Part shown: positions 23,520 through 33,877 of the stretch, piece after piece
Layout of the letters: every line of letters starts with the position of its first letter
Position numbering within the stretch: the stretch's first letter is position 1
Assembly (NCBI GenBank): GCA_035079385.1
Contig: JAVHKY010000005.1
Location: 4,030,001 to 4,094,000, forward strand
Reading direction: 5' to 3'
Source: Aspidiotus rigidus
Taxonomy: Eukaryota > Arthropoda > Insecta > Hemiptera > Diaspididae
DNA length: 64,000 nucleotides
Position numbers and translations under genes: made by a program
Notes under the pieces: model-generated
The model's database searches: none
What the model was told of the DNA's origin: nothing
Seen by the model: only the letters and a program-made list of their open reading frames with translations

Positions 23520-24440
23520 ATTAAAAAAACGGGCTTTCCACAATACAGAAATAGATCTAACTTTATGTTAAACGATAAACATCACCGAATTTACCAAACC
23601 TCCAAATCCCAAGCTTATTTCATCAAATACAAACAGTCCCGTGCAAAAGCTGAGGCTCCAATTTGTTTCGCCAAAAAACGGTCGTGGAGCTTATTTGTCG
23701 CATGTATCAATAAGCCCGCTTCCACCTCCTCTATGTGGAGGGATATAAAGCGATTAACGGTTAAATCCTCGTTTCATGCTATCTTAAATCTAAACTCTCG
23801 AATCCGAATCTGACTTAACTACCGTTTTCCTCCTCCAGGATATTTTCGAACTCTTTGCTTTGCCCTTTTCAGCAGTATCAGCTGATTCAAACTACTACAA
23901 CGACTTCCTGGATCTCAAACCACAAGCCGAATACCACCTGTACTCCTTTACCACGGACCTCTCCCCCTCCCCTACCATCTTCGTATCTCCCCAACCGAAC
24001 TCGACTCTACCATTCAAGAAAATCTCAAAAAAATCGCTCCCGACTCTGACACAACATTCACGCTTTCATGCTCCAAAACCTCCCCCCTCTGTCCTACTCC
24101 GAGGCTCATACCCGTCAGCCTCGAAACCAGCTATTGTTCTCTCAACTCTAAAACCCTCTAAAAATTCCTCTTTTCCCTCATCTTGTCTTCCTATCGCCCT
24201 GACCTTCGTTCTAGGCAAACTCTTTCAAAAAATCCTCAACGAAAGATTATTCTGGTTTCTCGAATCCAATGACATCCTCTCTACATGTCCATAAGGCTTC
24301 CGTAAAGGTAGGAACACTTTACAAGCCCTCTCCGACCTCAACCTCCAAATCGAAGAATCATTCCGTAATAACTCTCCACTTTACGCCATATTCTTTGATC
24401 TTCAAGAAGCGTTCCCCCATGATTGGCAGCGCTCCATTTC
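23520..24440 (+). pseudogene. Jockey/CR1-like LINE, endonuclease-RT linker and RT N-terminal part
   Basis: The blocks YFIKYKQSRAKAEAPICFAKKRSW and WRDIKRL are the linker between endonuclease and RT. Then, in shifted frames, follow LFALPFSAVSADSNYYNDFL, FVLGKLFQKILNERLFWFLE, a stop, GFRKGRNTLQALSDL (motif 2a region) and FFDLQEAF (motif A, DLxxAF). The copy has at least two frame changes and a stop. It ends just after motif A, roughly where the fragment at 23228-23515 would follow. Confidence 0.7.
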
Positions 24441-25081
24441 TTACGTCGGTAAATGGACGAATTTCGGATGATTTCGAAGTGAAATGAAGAGCGTATAGAA
24501 GGAAATTTTTCAATTTTGCTTCCAGACTGCCTCTAATTGAACATGTCTAAAGAACATGTCAAAAAATTAAGAGGATCTATTGAAAAATCGAGCAGTGAGA
24601 AACTTTTTGCGGTACCATATTTTTAATGCTCCTTTTCACAAGCAAAACACACACCCTTAAGGTAAATTCTTTGTCGAAATCCTCATGTCTCTATTGGGCT
24701 CGAAAGTTGAATGTAAAATTTATACAGGTAGTTTTGAAGTCGAAAATTTTTCCTAGACGGAAGTTCAATTTAGAAAAAACAAGTCACAGAACAGGTTCCC
24801 TCTGTCAAGGTGTTTGAATCTCTTTTCTTAGCTCCTACAAACACAACACGAGCCATTCTCGGTACGACTAAAATTTGTAATCAGTTCAGATAGACTGAGA
24901 CCTAAAACCTACTATGTATCAAATTTCAAGCCAATTTGTTGGAGAAGACAGTAATTGGGATGAAGAGCGAGTCTCATAAATTTACAAATTTCATACTGTA
25001 TGAATTATATGCGTCCTCAATTGATTGCATTTGAAGTAACGATCGCGCAAGTCACAGTTTCATTATTCATAGGCTGCTAAG
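24441..25081. other. intron DNA, nothing recognised
   Basis: Plain AT-rich sequence between the LINE relic and the Penelope insertion site. Confidence 0.4.
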
Positions 25082-25094
25082 GCAAATTATCCAT
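25082..25094. repeat. target-site duplication, left copy
   Basis: GCAAATTATCCAT here is repeated exactly at 27120-27132 and brackets the Penelope-like element. Confidence 0.8.
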
Positions 25095-27119
25095 AATAAA
25101 CGCGAAAAACGAATACTCCGAAGGGAGAGTAAACAAATGCAAACCGCAGAAAATATAAGACGACGAGCGCTTTCGGTTAGTAACCATCTTCAAGCCTGAA
25201 ATGAAAGCAACTGACAAACAGAAAAGAAGAGCAAGGTATTAAGATTGTCCAAACGAGAAATCGCGGCGTGAATCATAAACCAGTTCGATCAGGCCATCTT
25301 CCGGGATGTACGAGTTGAGTGCAGTGATACCGTCGGTGTTTAGATGACGCATGATCTCTATATGCTCGAGGGCGATGCGCTTACGATAGGAATTCTCCTT
25401 ATGGAGGAGCTTTTCGGATCCCTCGCGGAAGCTGTGGCCACTGTTTATTAAATGATCAGCAAAAGCTGACTCCCCAAAGTGTCCCTTCTTCCAAGACTTC
25501 AGGTGTTCAGCTACTCTAACTTTCATTTGGCGGCTGGTCTCACCAATATAAAAGCCTCCACAATCCCCACATTCCTACTTGTAAACACCACTCCTCTCAC
25601 CACTCCTCTCATCAACAGGTATGAGGTCCTTCAGTCTCACAAACAACCTCTTGACTGTGGTAGGGTTGTAAAACGCGGGTCTGAAGGCAAACGGGTGGAG
25701 GGCCCGACCCAATTGGAGGGAGAACTTCCCCAAGAAAGGAAGACTGATCCAACGCAAACGGCGATCACGGATCGTGTCTCGGGGGAGGGAGGTGGTGGAA
25801 TCAAGAAGGCTCCTCGTAACTTTCCTCCGAACCATCACGTCAACATCGACGTTGACTCCATTCACTCTGCCCAGGTGTTTTATTGTGAGTAACTCTTTCT
25901 TGAAGGCAGACTGACTCAAAGGAATACGAGTCAGTCTGTGAACCAGGCTGTGAAAAGCAGCCATCTTATGAGCAACAGGACCGAACGAACCACCGTGGAC
26001 TAAAACATCGGTCTTAGTATCTTTCCTGTAAATTCCAAACTCATGGATACCGTCTATTATAGAGATCGATAAATCCAAAAAGTTAATGGAAAATACCCCT
26101 ATTTCCAACGTAAATTTGATGGAAGGGTACCAGGAATTGAGATACCTCAGAAACTCACCAAGGAGATCTGGGGGACCAGTCCAGGTACATAGAACGTCAT
26201 CAACGTACCTGTGCCAATAGTGAATATGATTAAGTAACACCTGGTTCGAGGAAAAGAGGTCAAGTTCAATCTTGGACATAAAAATTTCGGAGATGAGAGA
26301 GCCTAAAGGTGATCCAATAGGGATCCCTACTTCATCAGGAAACTCGAAAAATTTTCCTTCAAATTTACAGTAGTTGGGGGACCAGAAAATATTCAGAAGA
26401 TCGAAAAATTCCAGGAATATTGGCTTTGACGAGTAGCTCACCCATACGCTGGATAGTAGCAGCCTTAGGAATATTCGGGAACAAACCAACAACATCAAAC
26501 GAGCAGATGGTCGATCCCGGGGGAAGACTTACACCCTTCAGAACGTCAGTTAAAGAGGCCGAATTCAAGACCGAATGAAAAGATTCAAAATCAATGCAAT
26601 TTTTGAACCAACGGTCCAGGAATTTGGCAAGGAGGTAGGTGGGGGAGGAGACGAAAGAAACAACGGGTCGCATCGGGGTATTGTTTATGCACTTTGGGCA
26701 GCCCGTAGAGGTGGGGTGGAGTCGGGTTAGGAACAAGGAAGGTTTTTTTCAAAGCAGGAGTTTTGATAATAGCCTCACTCCTGTTGATGACACTCCTAAC
26801 TTCTTTAACGTGCTTAGGAAAACTGAAGCCCTCTCTCTCTTCAGCACCACACTGCTGGAGGACTTCATCGTTCTTAGAAGAATAGGCCGACTTCTCCATC
26901 ACCACAACAGCATTGCCCTTGTCAGCCTTAGTGACGATTAAATCTCCCTCTTTCATCTTCCTCTTCAAACCTTGAATCACTCCTCCCAATTTATTACTCA
27001 TGCGAGGGAGGGGGTTATTACGGACTAATTCGGCACAACCTTTCTGGGTATTAAAACCAGGACCAATTTTAACCGCAAGATCCGCAACAACATTCGCCAA
27101 GGTGACGTATTCGTTTAAT
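25095..27119 (-). mobile_element. 5'-truncated Penelope-like retroelement
   Basis: Minus strand, in order: LTKADKGNAVVVM-like block (VTKADKGNAVVVME), LYGLPKVHK, FDVVGLFPNIP, GIPIGSPLGSLISE, HYWHRYVDDVLC (the RT catalytic YVDD), INFLDLSI, and at the end a GIY-YIG nuclease with GGFYIGETSRQMKVRVAEHL, AFADHLINSGHSF and ALNSYIPEDG. RT plus C-terminal GIY-YIG is diagnostic of endonuclease-bearing Penelope-like elements. The frame changes between about 26670-26700 and again near 26390, so this copy is not functional. The upstream end stops inside the ORF. Exact 13-bp repeats on both sides show it arrived truncated in one insertion event. Confidence 0.9.
25171..25193 (-). ncRNA. possible hammerhead ribozyme core in the Penelope 3' region
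   Basis: On the minus strand UUGAAGA is followed by a GGUU-ACU-AACC stem-loop and GAAA, the arrangement of a hammerhead core (CUGANGA, stem II, GAAA). Penelope-like elements are known to carry hammerhead motifs in their terminal regions. The first core base is U rather than the invariant C, and a matching stem III with its UH cleavage site is not convincing, so this is at best a dead or divergent copy. Confidence 0.3.
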
Positions 27120-27132
27120 GCAAATTATCCAT
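27120..27132. repeat. target-site duplication, right copy
   Basis: An exact second copy of GCAAATTATCCAT, on the 5' side of the Penelope-like element. Confidence 0.8.
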
Positions 27133-29190
27133 TTGAAGAAAAATGAACGTACTTTTGGCTTCCCATTGCGTGCAAGAAGATTCGACGAACGAATTCTCTA
27201 AAAGTCATCAACATTATAAATTTTATTAGTGCCAGGTAGATCGACCGTACCCCTCCCCTCCTCCATCGAAATTAAAATGATACAGTCTACTCATTTAACT
27301 ATTTTGCATTAGTATGAATAAGCAAAACTACTTCGCTAACACCTGTATTAACGCAGTATTGTGAAAGAAGAAAAAAAAAAACATAGATGTCTCCAGAATA
27401 GTAATTATTTTTGTGTCCCTGATGTCATGCGTTCGCTAATTAGAAATTATCTCAAAAACTGCCCACTATAAAACAATTATCTAATTATCTAAGAATACAG
27501 ACTAAGTGCGTTCAGGTATTATCGATTGGAATGGCCTTCACACGAATAGTAATCAATAGTCAAGAAACGTTACTGAATACTTTATCAAGAATGTTAGCGT
27601 AAAAAAGGTTTTGATATCAATTATACTCCACGTACTTAAATAAAACGTAAGAAATACCATACCAGATCGCTCACATTGTCGTCCGGGCTCGTTTACAACA
27701 GAACGTTTCTCATGAGAGAAAGGGAAAACTACAGGCCATCCGCGAATAATATAATATAATATAATAGTGCCAACATATAAACGAATGCCAATATGTATGA
27801 ATATTCGTACGGCAGGAAATTTCATATTGCTTTTATTCTCAATTCACTTCGGCAAAGATATTGGAGAATTCTTTAGGGAGACCAAAATTGAAAAATTGTT
27901 CAATTAGAACATGAAAACAGACAGAGGAATGAAGAGTTCGTCTGCGTGAATGAATAGAAAATATAAAAATGAGAAATAATACACCGTAAATTGCTCATAC
28001 TCGTATATTCATTCGAGATGAATCGATATTTAAGACTAAAAAAGGTAGAATTTTTAAGTATGAACTAACCTACTTTTTCAACTTTTCCGAGAAGGTTGAA
28101 GATATACCAGTCGCTCCTTACACGTTAACTCGATCGTTAGTGCTGCCTGGTGTCGGTGATGTTTTTTCCGTTGTCTGTGAATAAGGGTGTCACAGTCCAG
28201 AGAGACAACGGTACGAGTATGAATTTCCTACAGAGCGTCTGGTCCATTTTTTCAAGTTCCAATAGTTCAGAATAATGTTTCTGAGGATCCTATTCCAACT
28301 TCGAATGGAAATAAATGTGACAGGATAAGAAGTAAATCTAGGGTAACCTTGGACTGAAAGAAGATGCAATGTGAAGTATACGGATAAAGCAATACGTAGC
28401 ATCGCGTATTTTCTGCTAATCTACTCTTAGCCTAGATGAACACTTCCTCTGTCCCTCGTTATGAACACCGATCTTCCAAAATTCATCTTCTGTATAGTTC
28501 GTTTGATAGAATACAGAAACCTGGGTGAATTAGATTGATACTCTGTGCATAAGTTCGACCCTATAACAGTCAACGACTCAGAGGGTTAAAATACTTCCTC
28601 ATCAGTGATATGTATGAAAATAAACAAATACCAAGCCTTCTTGATCACGTTCTAGGCTTTGAGCTTCTAAATAAAGTGTACACGTCATGTCAAAATTTTA
28701 TTGCTCTAATCAAAAGTCATTTTGTCGAGATAATTTAAAGGCATCCGTTTTCGAAATATAAGTATCGAGGAACTTTGGGATGGGAAATTTGTTTTATGGA
28801 AAGTCATACACAGCAAATGACCAGTACTTCCAATAAGTTGTGGTTTCAAGAAAGGGGCGAGGCTAATCGAAGAAGTATCTTTCGAGAAAATGTACAACCA
28901 GTTTCAGGGACTTGAGAAAATCTCGATCTTTGTGCAATACATAATATACCTGTGAAAGGGGTGAAGTAAAAGAGGAGACTTGGAAAATCAAGTTATTAGA
29001 GGATTTGGAAGAATTTGGACTATCAAGCTATGTATAATACAAATATGTAAAGTTAGGATTTCCATAATACTGCGCGTGTTTGTTTTTTTTTTTTGTTTTT
29101 TTTTTTTTTGCTGAGTGGGAGGGTACATCTAACTAAAAGCCTGGAAAATCTGTGCATGGGGAGGCCCCTTATTAAAATTTGATGTTGTAC
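27133..29190. other. intron DNA, nothing recognised
   Basis: AT-rich sequence with a short ATAAT run near 27748 and a T-run near 29082-29110. No element or gene is recognised. Confidence 0.4.
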
Positions 29191-29204
29191 ATGTTTGCAC
29201 GTTT

Positions 29205-29725
29205 TGTGTTCATGGACAAACTTAATTCTTTTAAAGGATTTCTTGACCGTATATTTGGTCAATTTTCAACATTTCCAGCCGTTCTCTGGTCAAATTAGGC
29301 CCTTCTCAGCTTGTTTTTTTTTGTTTGTGAGAATCTTTGGTCATATTCTGTCGTCGATTTCAGCCCTTTTTGGTTCATTTTGAATATTTTTGGTGGATTT
29401 TGGTCGTTGTTTCTTGTTCTGGGTCAATTATAGTCAATTTTGGTCGTTTTTGGGTCCGTTTTGAACTTTTTGGTCAATTTTTGTTGTGTTTTGACCGTCT
29501 TCGGTTATTCTTCGTCATTTTTTGGACATTTCCTGATTGTTTTTTCATTGGTTTTGATAATTTTCTGATCATCTGTGTTCGTTTTCCGTTCTATTCTGCA
29601 TGGTTTCCAAAGTTTTTGAATAGTGTCGGTAATTCAGATCATTGGCAGGTCATTTTTTCTCGATTTTGGTAATTTTCTGTAATTTTTAGTCACTTTTTGT
29701 CCGATTTTGGGGATTATTGCCCATT
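29205..29725 (+). repeat. family Y repeat (TTTTGGTCAATTTTGG-rich), copy 1
   Basis: About 520 bp built from degenerate 10-20-bp words such as TTTTGGTCAATTTTGG and TTTTTGGTCATTTT. The same longer sequence, including GGCCTAATTTGACCAGAGAA (reverse-complement sense) and GTTGTGTTTTGACCGTCTT-like blocks, recurs in the opposite orientation at 43985-44815, so this is a dispersed repeat and not simple-sequence DNA. The open frames across it are by-products of its composition. Confidence 0.6.
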
Positions 29726-30983
29726 AGTTCATGAACTGAGCTAAAACCTGTTCTTTCTTCTCCCGGAGATACCTGTGGTAACCATTGAAAAACTTTCCAA
29801 ATACCTCACTGCGGATGCCTATTGTCGGCATGGAGAAATTATCCTAGCTCTTAAACAGAGCCGGCGCTCCCTCTCTCAGTTCTCCCGATATACGCGTATC
29901 TGTGGTCACCTTGAAAAATTTTTACGAGTTCTGTGACGGTCGCTTCTGTCTAAATCAAAAACACCGCAAATATATTCGAAGATGTTCGTTCGGAAAAATT
30001 ACGTACGAATTCTTCTACATACAAAGCGATCGCCAATGTTGACCCAATTTTTATTGTTTATAAATCTATAACGGTAATTTATGCAAGTAACTACGATATC
30101 AACTTTAACTTCGCGACAGTTGTTTCCCTACATTTTCCCCACGTCGATATGCGAAATTACGATGTTCGATTCAGCAATCAGAAATATGTGTGAAATCGGA
30201 AGAGGAATCAAAAATCTACCTCGAGAGAATATGTAAATAGATTAATTATTCCACCTTTTTGCTCCAAATCTATCAACAAGGGCGATTGTACAGTAGGTCA
30301 GCGTCCGACATCGCATGAGGTGCCAAATCTTCTGTCACAAGTTCCTCGAATGAGCCAAAATCCCCTCAGAATCCTCTAGCTTTTCTTTTGGGATATCTTG
30401 GGGCGCCCATCCCATCCTGGAATCATAATTTTTCAAATATACGGTGAACTTTCTCCAAAGAGAATCATAAACATGTTCCCGGCCAACAAAAAATATCATT
30501 GAAAGTTCGGGCCATTTTTAGCCGCATTCATAATTTTCAAAGGTAGCTAAAATTTCTCAATATTTTTCTTTGTCTCGTTCTAAATTTTACATCTGAAAAA
30601 CCAACAGTCTCACGAACTTGTCTGAATTTTCCATTTCAGGTACCTTTTGAGTGCTTTTGGGCGCATTCATAATTTTCATAACTGAATGCCTTCACTTTTT
30701 CAAAACGTTTCAGAAAGACTGTAACATTACACATTGATTTTTTTTATCTAAAGGACATCTGGAATATTTTTAGGTACATTCCTCTAAGTCAGCGCTATGT
30801 CTCGCATAAAAACGATACATTTTATTTCATATGCTTCTTCCAACTTTGCTGGCTTGCTAGCAGCGATGTATACTTTGACTAGGGTACGTACTTCATACTT
30901 TGAAGGGGTTAATAAATATTAGAAGGAAAGAAGGGGGGTGGAGAGCCTTGAAAAAATTCAGAATCTCGAGCTATATATCGATG
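29726..30983. other. intron DNA with a short direct repeat
   Basis: CGCATTCATAATTTTCA occurs at about 30521 and 30662 (about 140 bp apart). Nothing else is recognised. Confidence 0.4.
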
Positions 30984-31120
30984 CCGTAGAACGAATACCT
31001 CGTAAGCCACCAAAAAAAATTGACATAACTGCAATTTTACACGTTTCTCATACTCCACAATCCAAAAATTACCACAAAAAATGTAAATTTTTTGTGGCTT
31101 ACGAGGTATTTGTTCTACGG
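30984..31120. repeat. hairpin with ~35-bp arms
   Basis: The arms 30984-31021 and 31086-31120 are near-perfect reverse complements (outer part CCGTAGAACGAATACCTCGT against ACGAGGTATTTGTTCTACGG), with a 64-base loop. A GAATCTCGAGCTATATAT family X motif sits directly to the left, so this may be an arm of a family X derivative. Confidence 0.6.
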
Positions 31121-31233
31121 TATTGATATGTCGTAGCCTTCTAATTAGACAGTTCACAAAATGACCCAGAATTTATTCAGGTAATGTAACAAAGAAACAT
31201 TGCATTATTTGACCACATTCTTGGTCATTTTAT

Positions 31234-32079
31234 GACCAAGAAATGAAGCCAGAAAAATAGAGCTACCTGGACACGATGAATACAGAGCTGATTTTTTCAT
31301 GGAATGTTCAGAACCTTCCCCTGAAGGTGTCCTCAAAAATCCCCGCGAATCCTAATGGGGCTTTCCCTTTTACAAAGGGGCAAAGGGGGAGAAATTAAGT
31401 TTTTCGTTAATAACTCGATAACGAGTGACCCTACAAAAAAAAGTTTCGAATAAAATTTGTTCTACGCCCAATTTCCTACAAATAATATTCTATTACTTTT
31501 TTTCTAAAAATCGATAGGTTTGTCGTTACAGGGCGCTAAAATTAGACCTCTCACTTAAGAAGTACATGCAAAAAGTATACTGCTTACGCTCCTACCTTCC
31601 TACGCGTGTCTCTTTGTTATTTATGTTATTTTTTCATCATTTTGATGCTACCCTGTATTGAAATCACTGCTTGTATCTAAAAACCTTTTGTCCTTCACAG
31701 TGCAACCTACCAATGAGGAGTGAGCGTATTACTGACTCTTATATGTATTACTTTCGCGTACATGACAAGAAGGCTGGTAGGTGTGACGCGCTCTAGCGGC
31801 CTAAATATGAACTTAAACGGAAAAAGTCATAGAACATTTCTTGTAGGAAATTTGGCGCAGAAGAATTTTTATATGAAACTTTTTTTTGGAGGCTCACTCG
31901 TTATCGAGTTATTGATGAAAAACTCAATTTCCTCCCCTTTACCTCCCTGTAAAATGGAAAGCCCAACTTGGACTCGCGGGGATTTCTGAAGACACTATTA
32001 GGGGAGGCTTCCGAACATTCCATGAAAAAATCAGCTCTGTATTCTTCGTGTTCAGGTAGATGTCTTCCTTTCTTGGTCA
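31234..32079. mobile_element. foldback element with ~290-bp inverted arms
   Basis: The left arm (about 31234-31540) and right arm (about 31780-32079) are imperfect reverse complements over nearly 300 bp. Shared blocks are GACCAAGAAA at the tips, AATACAGAGCTGATTTTTTC, CATGGAATGTTC, AATCCCCGCGA, AATAACTCGATAACGAGTGA and AATTTCCTACAA. The centre of about 240 bp is less similar. There is no coding content and no certain target duplication. Confidence 0.65.
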
Positions 32080-32154
32080 GGTAAAGAAGATTTTGAAAAT
32101 ATTCTTGAGTGTATAAGAAACTTTCTCTATCACTTTAGTCACAGAAATGGTAAA

Positions 32155-32780
32155 AACGACGGCTTCCTTAACGAAGTTGGACGAGGAACGCAAGGAACCT
32201 GTTTTATGAGATATATGGGATTTGGTATTGAAAATTCAAGGAAGCCTAGACCTCTAATGTAAAGCAGGCCTAGATCTACTATAAGCCTGGTATAGTATAG
32301 TTTGAGAGTCAAAATATTTCTCGAATCTCGAGCTATATATGGTAGGAGGGGGACTTGGAAATATGAGTCATAGTATTGAGAATTCAAGGAAGCCTAGACC
32401 TAGATAAGCTAGTATAAAGAAGGTACTATAAGCCTTCAACTCTCGAGCTATATATGATAGGAGTAGGACTTGAAAAAATTTCGACTCTTGAGCTACATAT
32501 GATAGGAGGGGGACTTGGAAAAATTTCGACTCTCCGAGCCATAATATATGACAGGAATTTTTCTGAATCCCGCTTCTATCATATTATATAGCTGAGAGTC
32601 GAAATTTTTTTCCAAGTCTTACTCCTATCATATATAGCTCGAGAGTTGAAATTTTTCTAAGTCCCCCCCCCCCTTCTATCATAGATAGCTCGAGAGTTGA
32701 AATTTTCCCAAGTTTTTTGTTGGACGGCATACGGCGGACGCCAAATTTCTCAAAAAGCCCCCCATAAAACAGGTTCCCTG
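32155..32780 (-). mobile_element. family X element, copy 2
   Basis: The minus-strand start abuts TTAA (32781-32784) and reads CAGGGAACCTGTTTTATGGG. Then come a GTCCGCCG block and at least seven degenerate copies of the ~45-bp unit with CTCGAGCTATATATGATAGG, some in inverted order. It ends in TTCCTTGCGTTCCTCG and ACTTCGTTAAGGAAGCCGTCG-type sequence at 32155-32200. The same end occurs at 38140-38195 in copy 3, in the opposite orientation. Confidence 0.65.
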
Positions 32781-33175
32781 TTAATATCGAATATTTTGGC
32801 AGGAGGAACTGTCATGGTTTGGGCCGCCGAGAGCTAAACGGAGCCAGCAAGTATTACACATTACGCATGTTCGCCTCCTCCGGCCCTGGATGGTGGAAGG
32901 TTTACAAGAACATTCTGCGAACTCCTAACCACCACTAAACTAGTTTTTACCTTTTTTTTTTTTTTTTTTTTCAGTGAATGAAAAATTTTTTGATTGATGT
33001 CATATGGTTTAAAATTAGAGAAGTAGCAGTCGTCAAAAATATTCTGCAGTAGGGGCCGCAAGTTCTATCTTGAGCAGAGCATACAATTGTCTGTCTCAAA
33101 TTTATAATTTTTCTTCTCAAATGATTGGACTTTTACCATCTTTTTCAATCATCCTAATCATTCACCCTTCAAAAA

Positions 33176-33877
33176 CACTACTGAACAAATTTCAAATTTT
33201 TTGAATGAACATGAACTATCGAAGGAGTTACTAGAAGTATTTTTCACGCTGAACACTTTGCCGTTGACCGTTTTTCGCTATTACATCGCAGTTCCGAGTA
33301 ATTCGCGTTTGAAAATCAAAAAATCGCCAAAAACTGTACTTTTATAACACGATACCATATTATCAGAAACAGAATAATGCGGTATGTTCTACAGCACAAA
33401 AATGTAGTTTGAACCTTACTCTATACCATATTTAAGATCAAGAATAATCGCACAATTCTTCGAGCAGTCATGAACGATATTGTACAAGATTATTTTCAGC
33501 TTCAAATGCGGGGAAAGATACGATTCTGCGTCGCGACGCGAGATCGTACTTTGCCCCGCGTTCAAAGCTGAACATAGTCTTGTACAATATCGTTCACATC
33601 TGCTAGAAAAATTGTGCGATTATTCTAAATCGTAAATATGTTACAGAGCAAGGTTCAAACTACATTTTTATGTGGTTCAACATACCTCAGTATTCTGTTT
33701 TTACTGTGGTATTGCATTTTGAAAGTACAATTTTGGCGATTTTTGAATTTTCAAACGCAAATTACTCAAGTCTCCAATGTGATAGCGAAAAACGGTAAAC
33801 GACATAGTGTTCCGCGTGAAAAGTACTTCTAGAAACTTCTTAGATAATTCATGTTCATAAAATGCTGTTCAGTAGTG
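33176..33877. mobile_element. near-perfect 700-bp palindromic element
   Basis: Tips are CACTACTGAACA on the left and TGTTCAGTAGTG on the right. The two ~330-bp arms are closely complementary throughout and meet at about 33530 in the perfect palindrome GCGTCGCGACGC. If TA is taken as the duplication, the element would be CTGAACA...TGTTCAG. It has the form of a foldback MITE, with no coding content. Confidence 0.7.

Noticed and set aside
25575..26498. Intact functional reverse transcriptase gene
   Set aside because: The frame is long, but its N-terminal part begins out of frame (about 26390-26498) and the upstream RT segments lie in two other frames; the element is a 5'-truncated, frameshifted copy.
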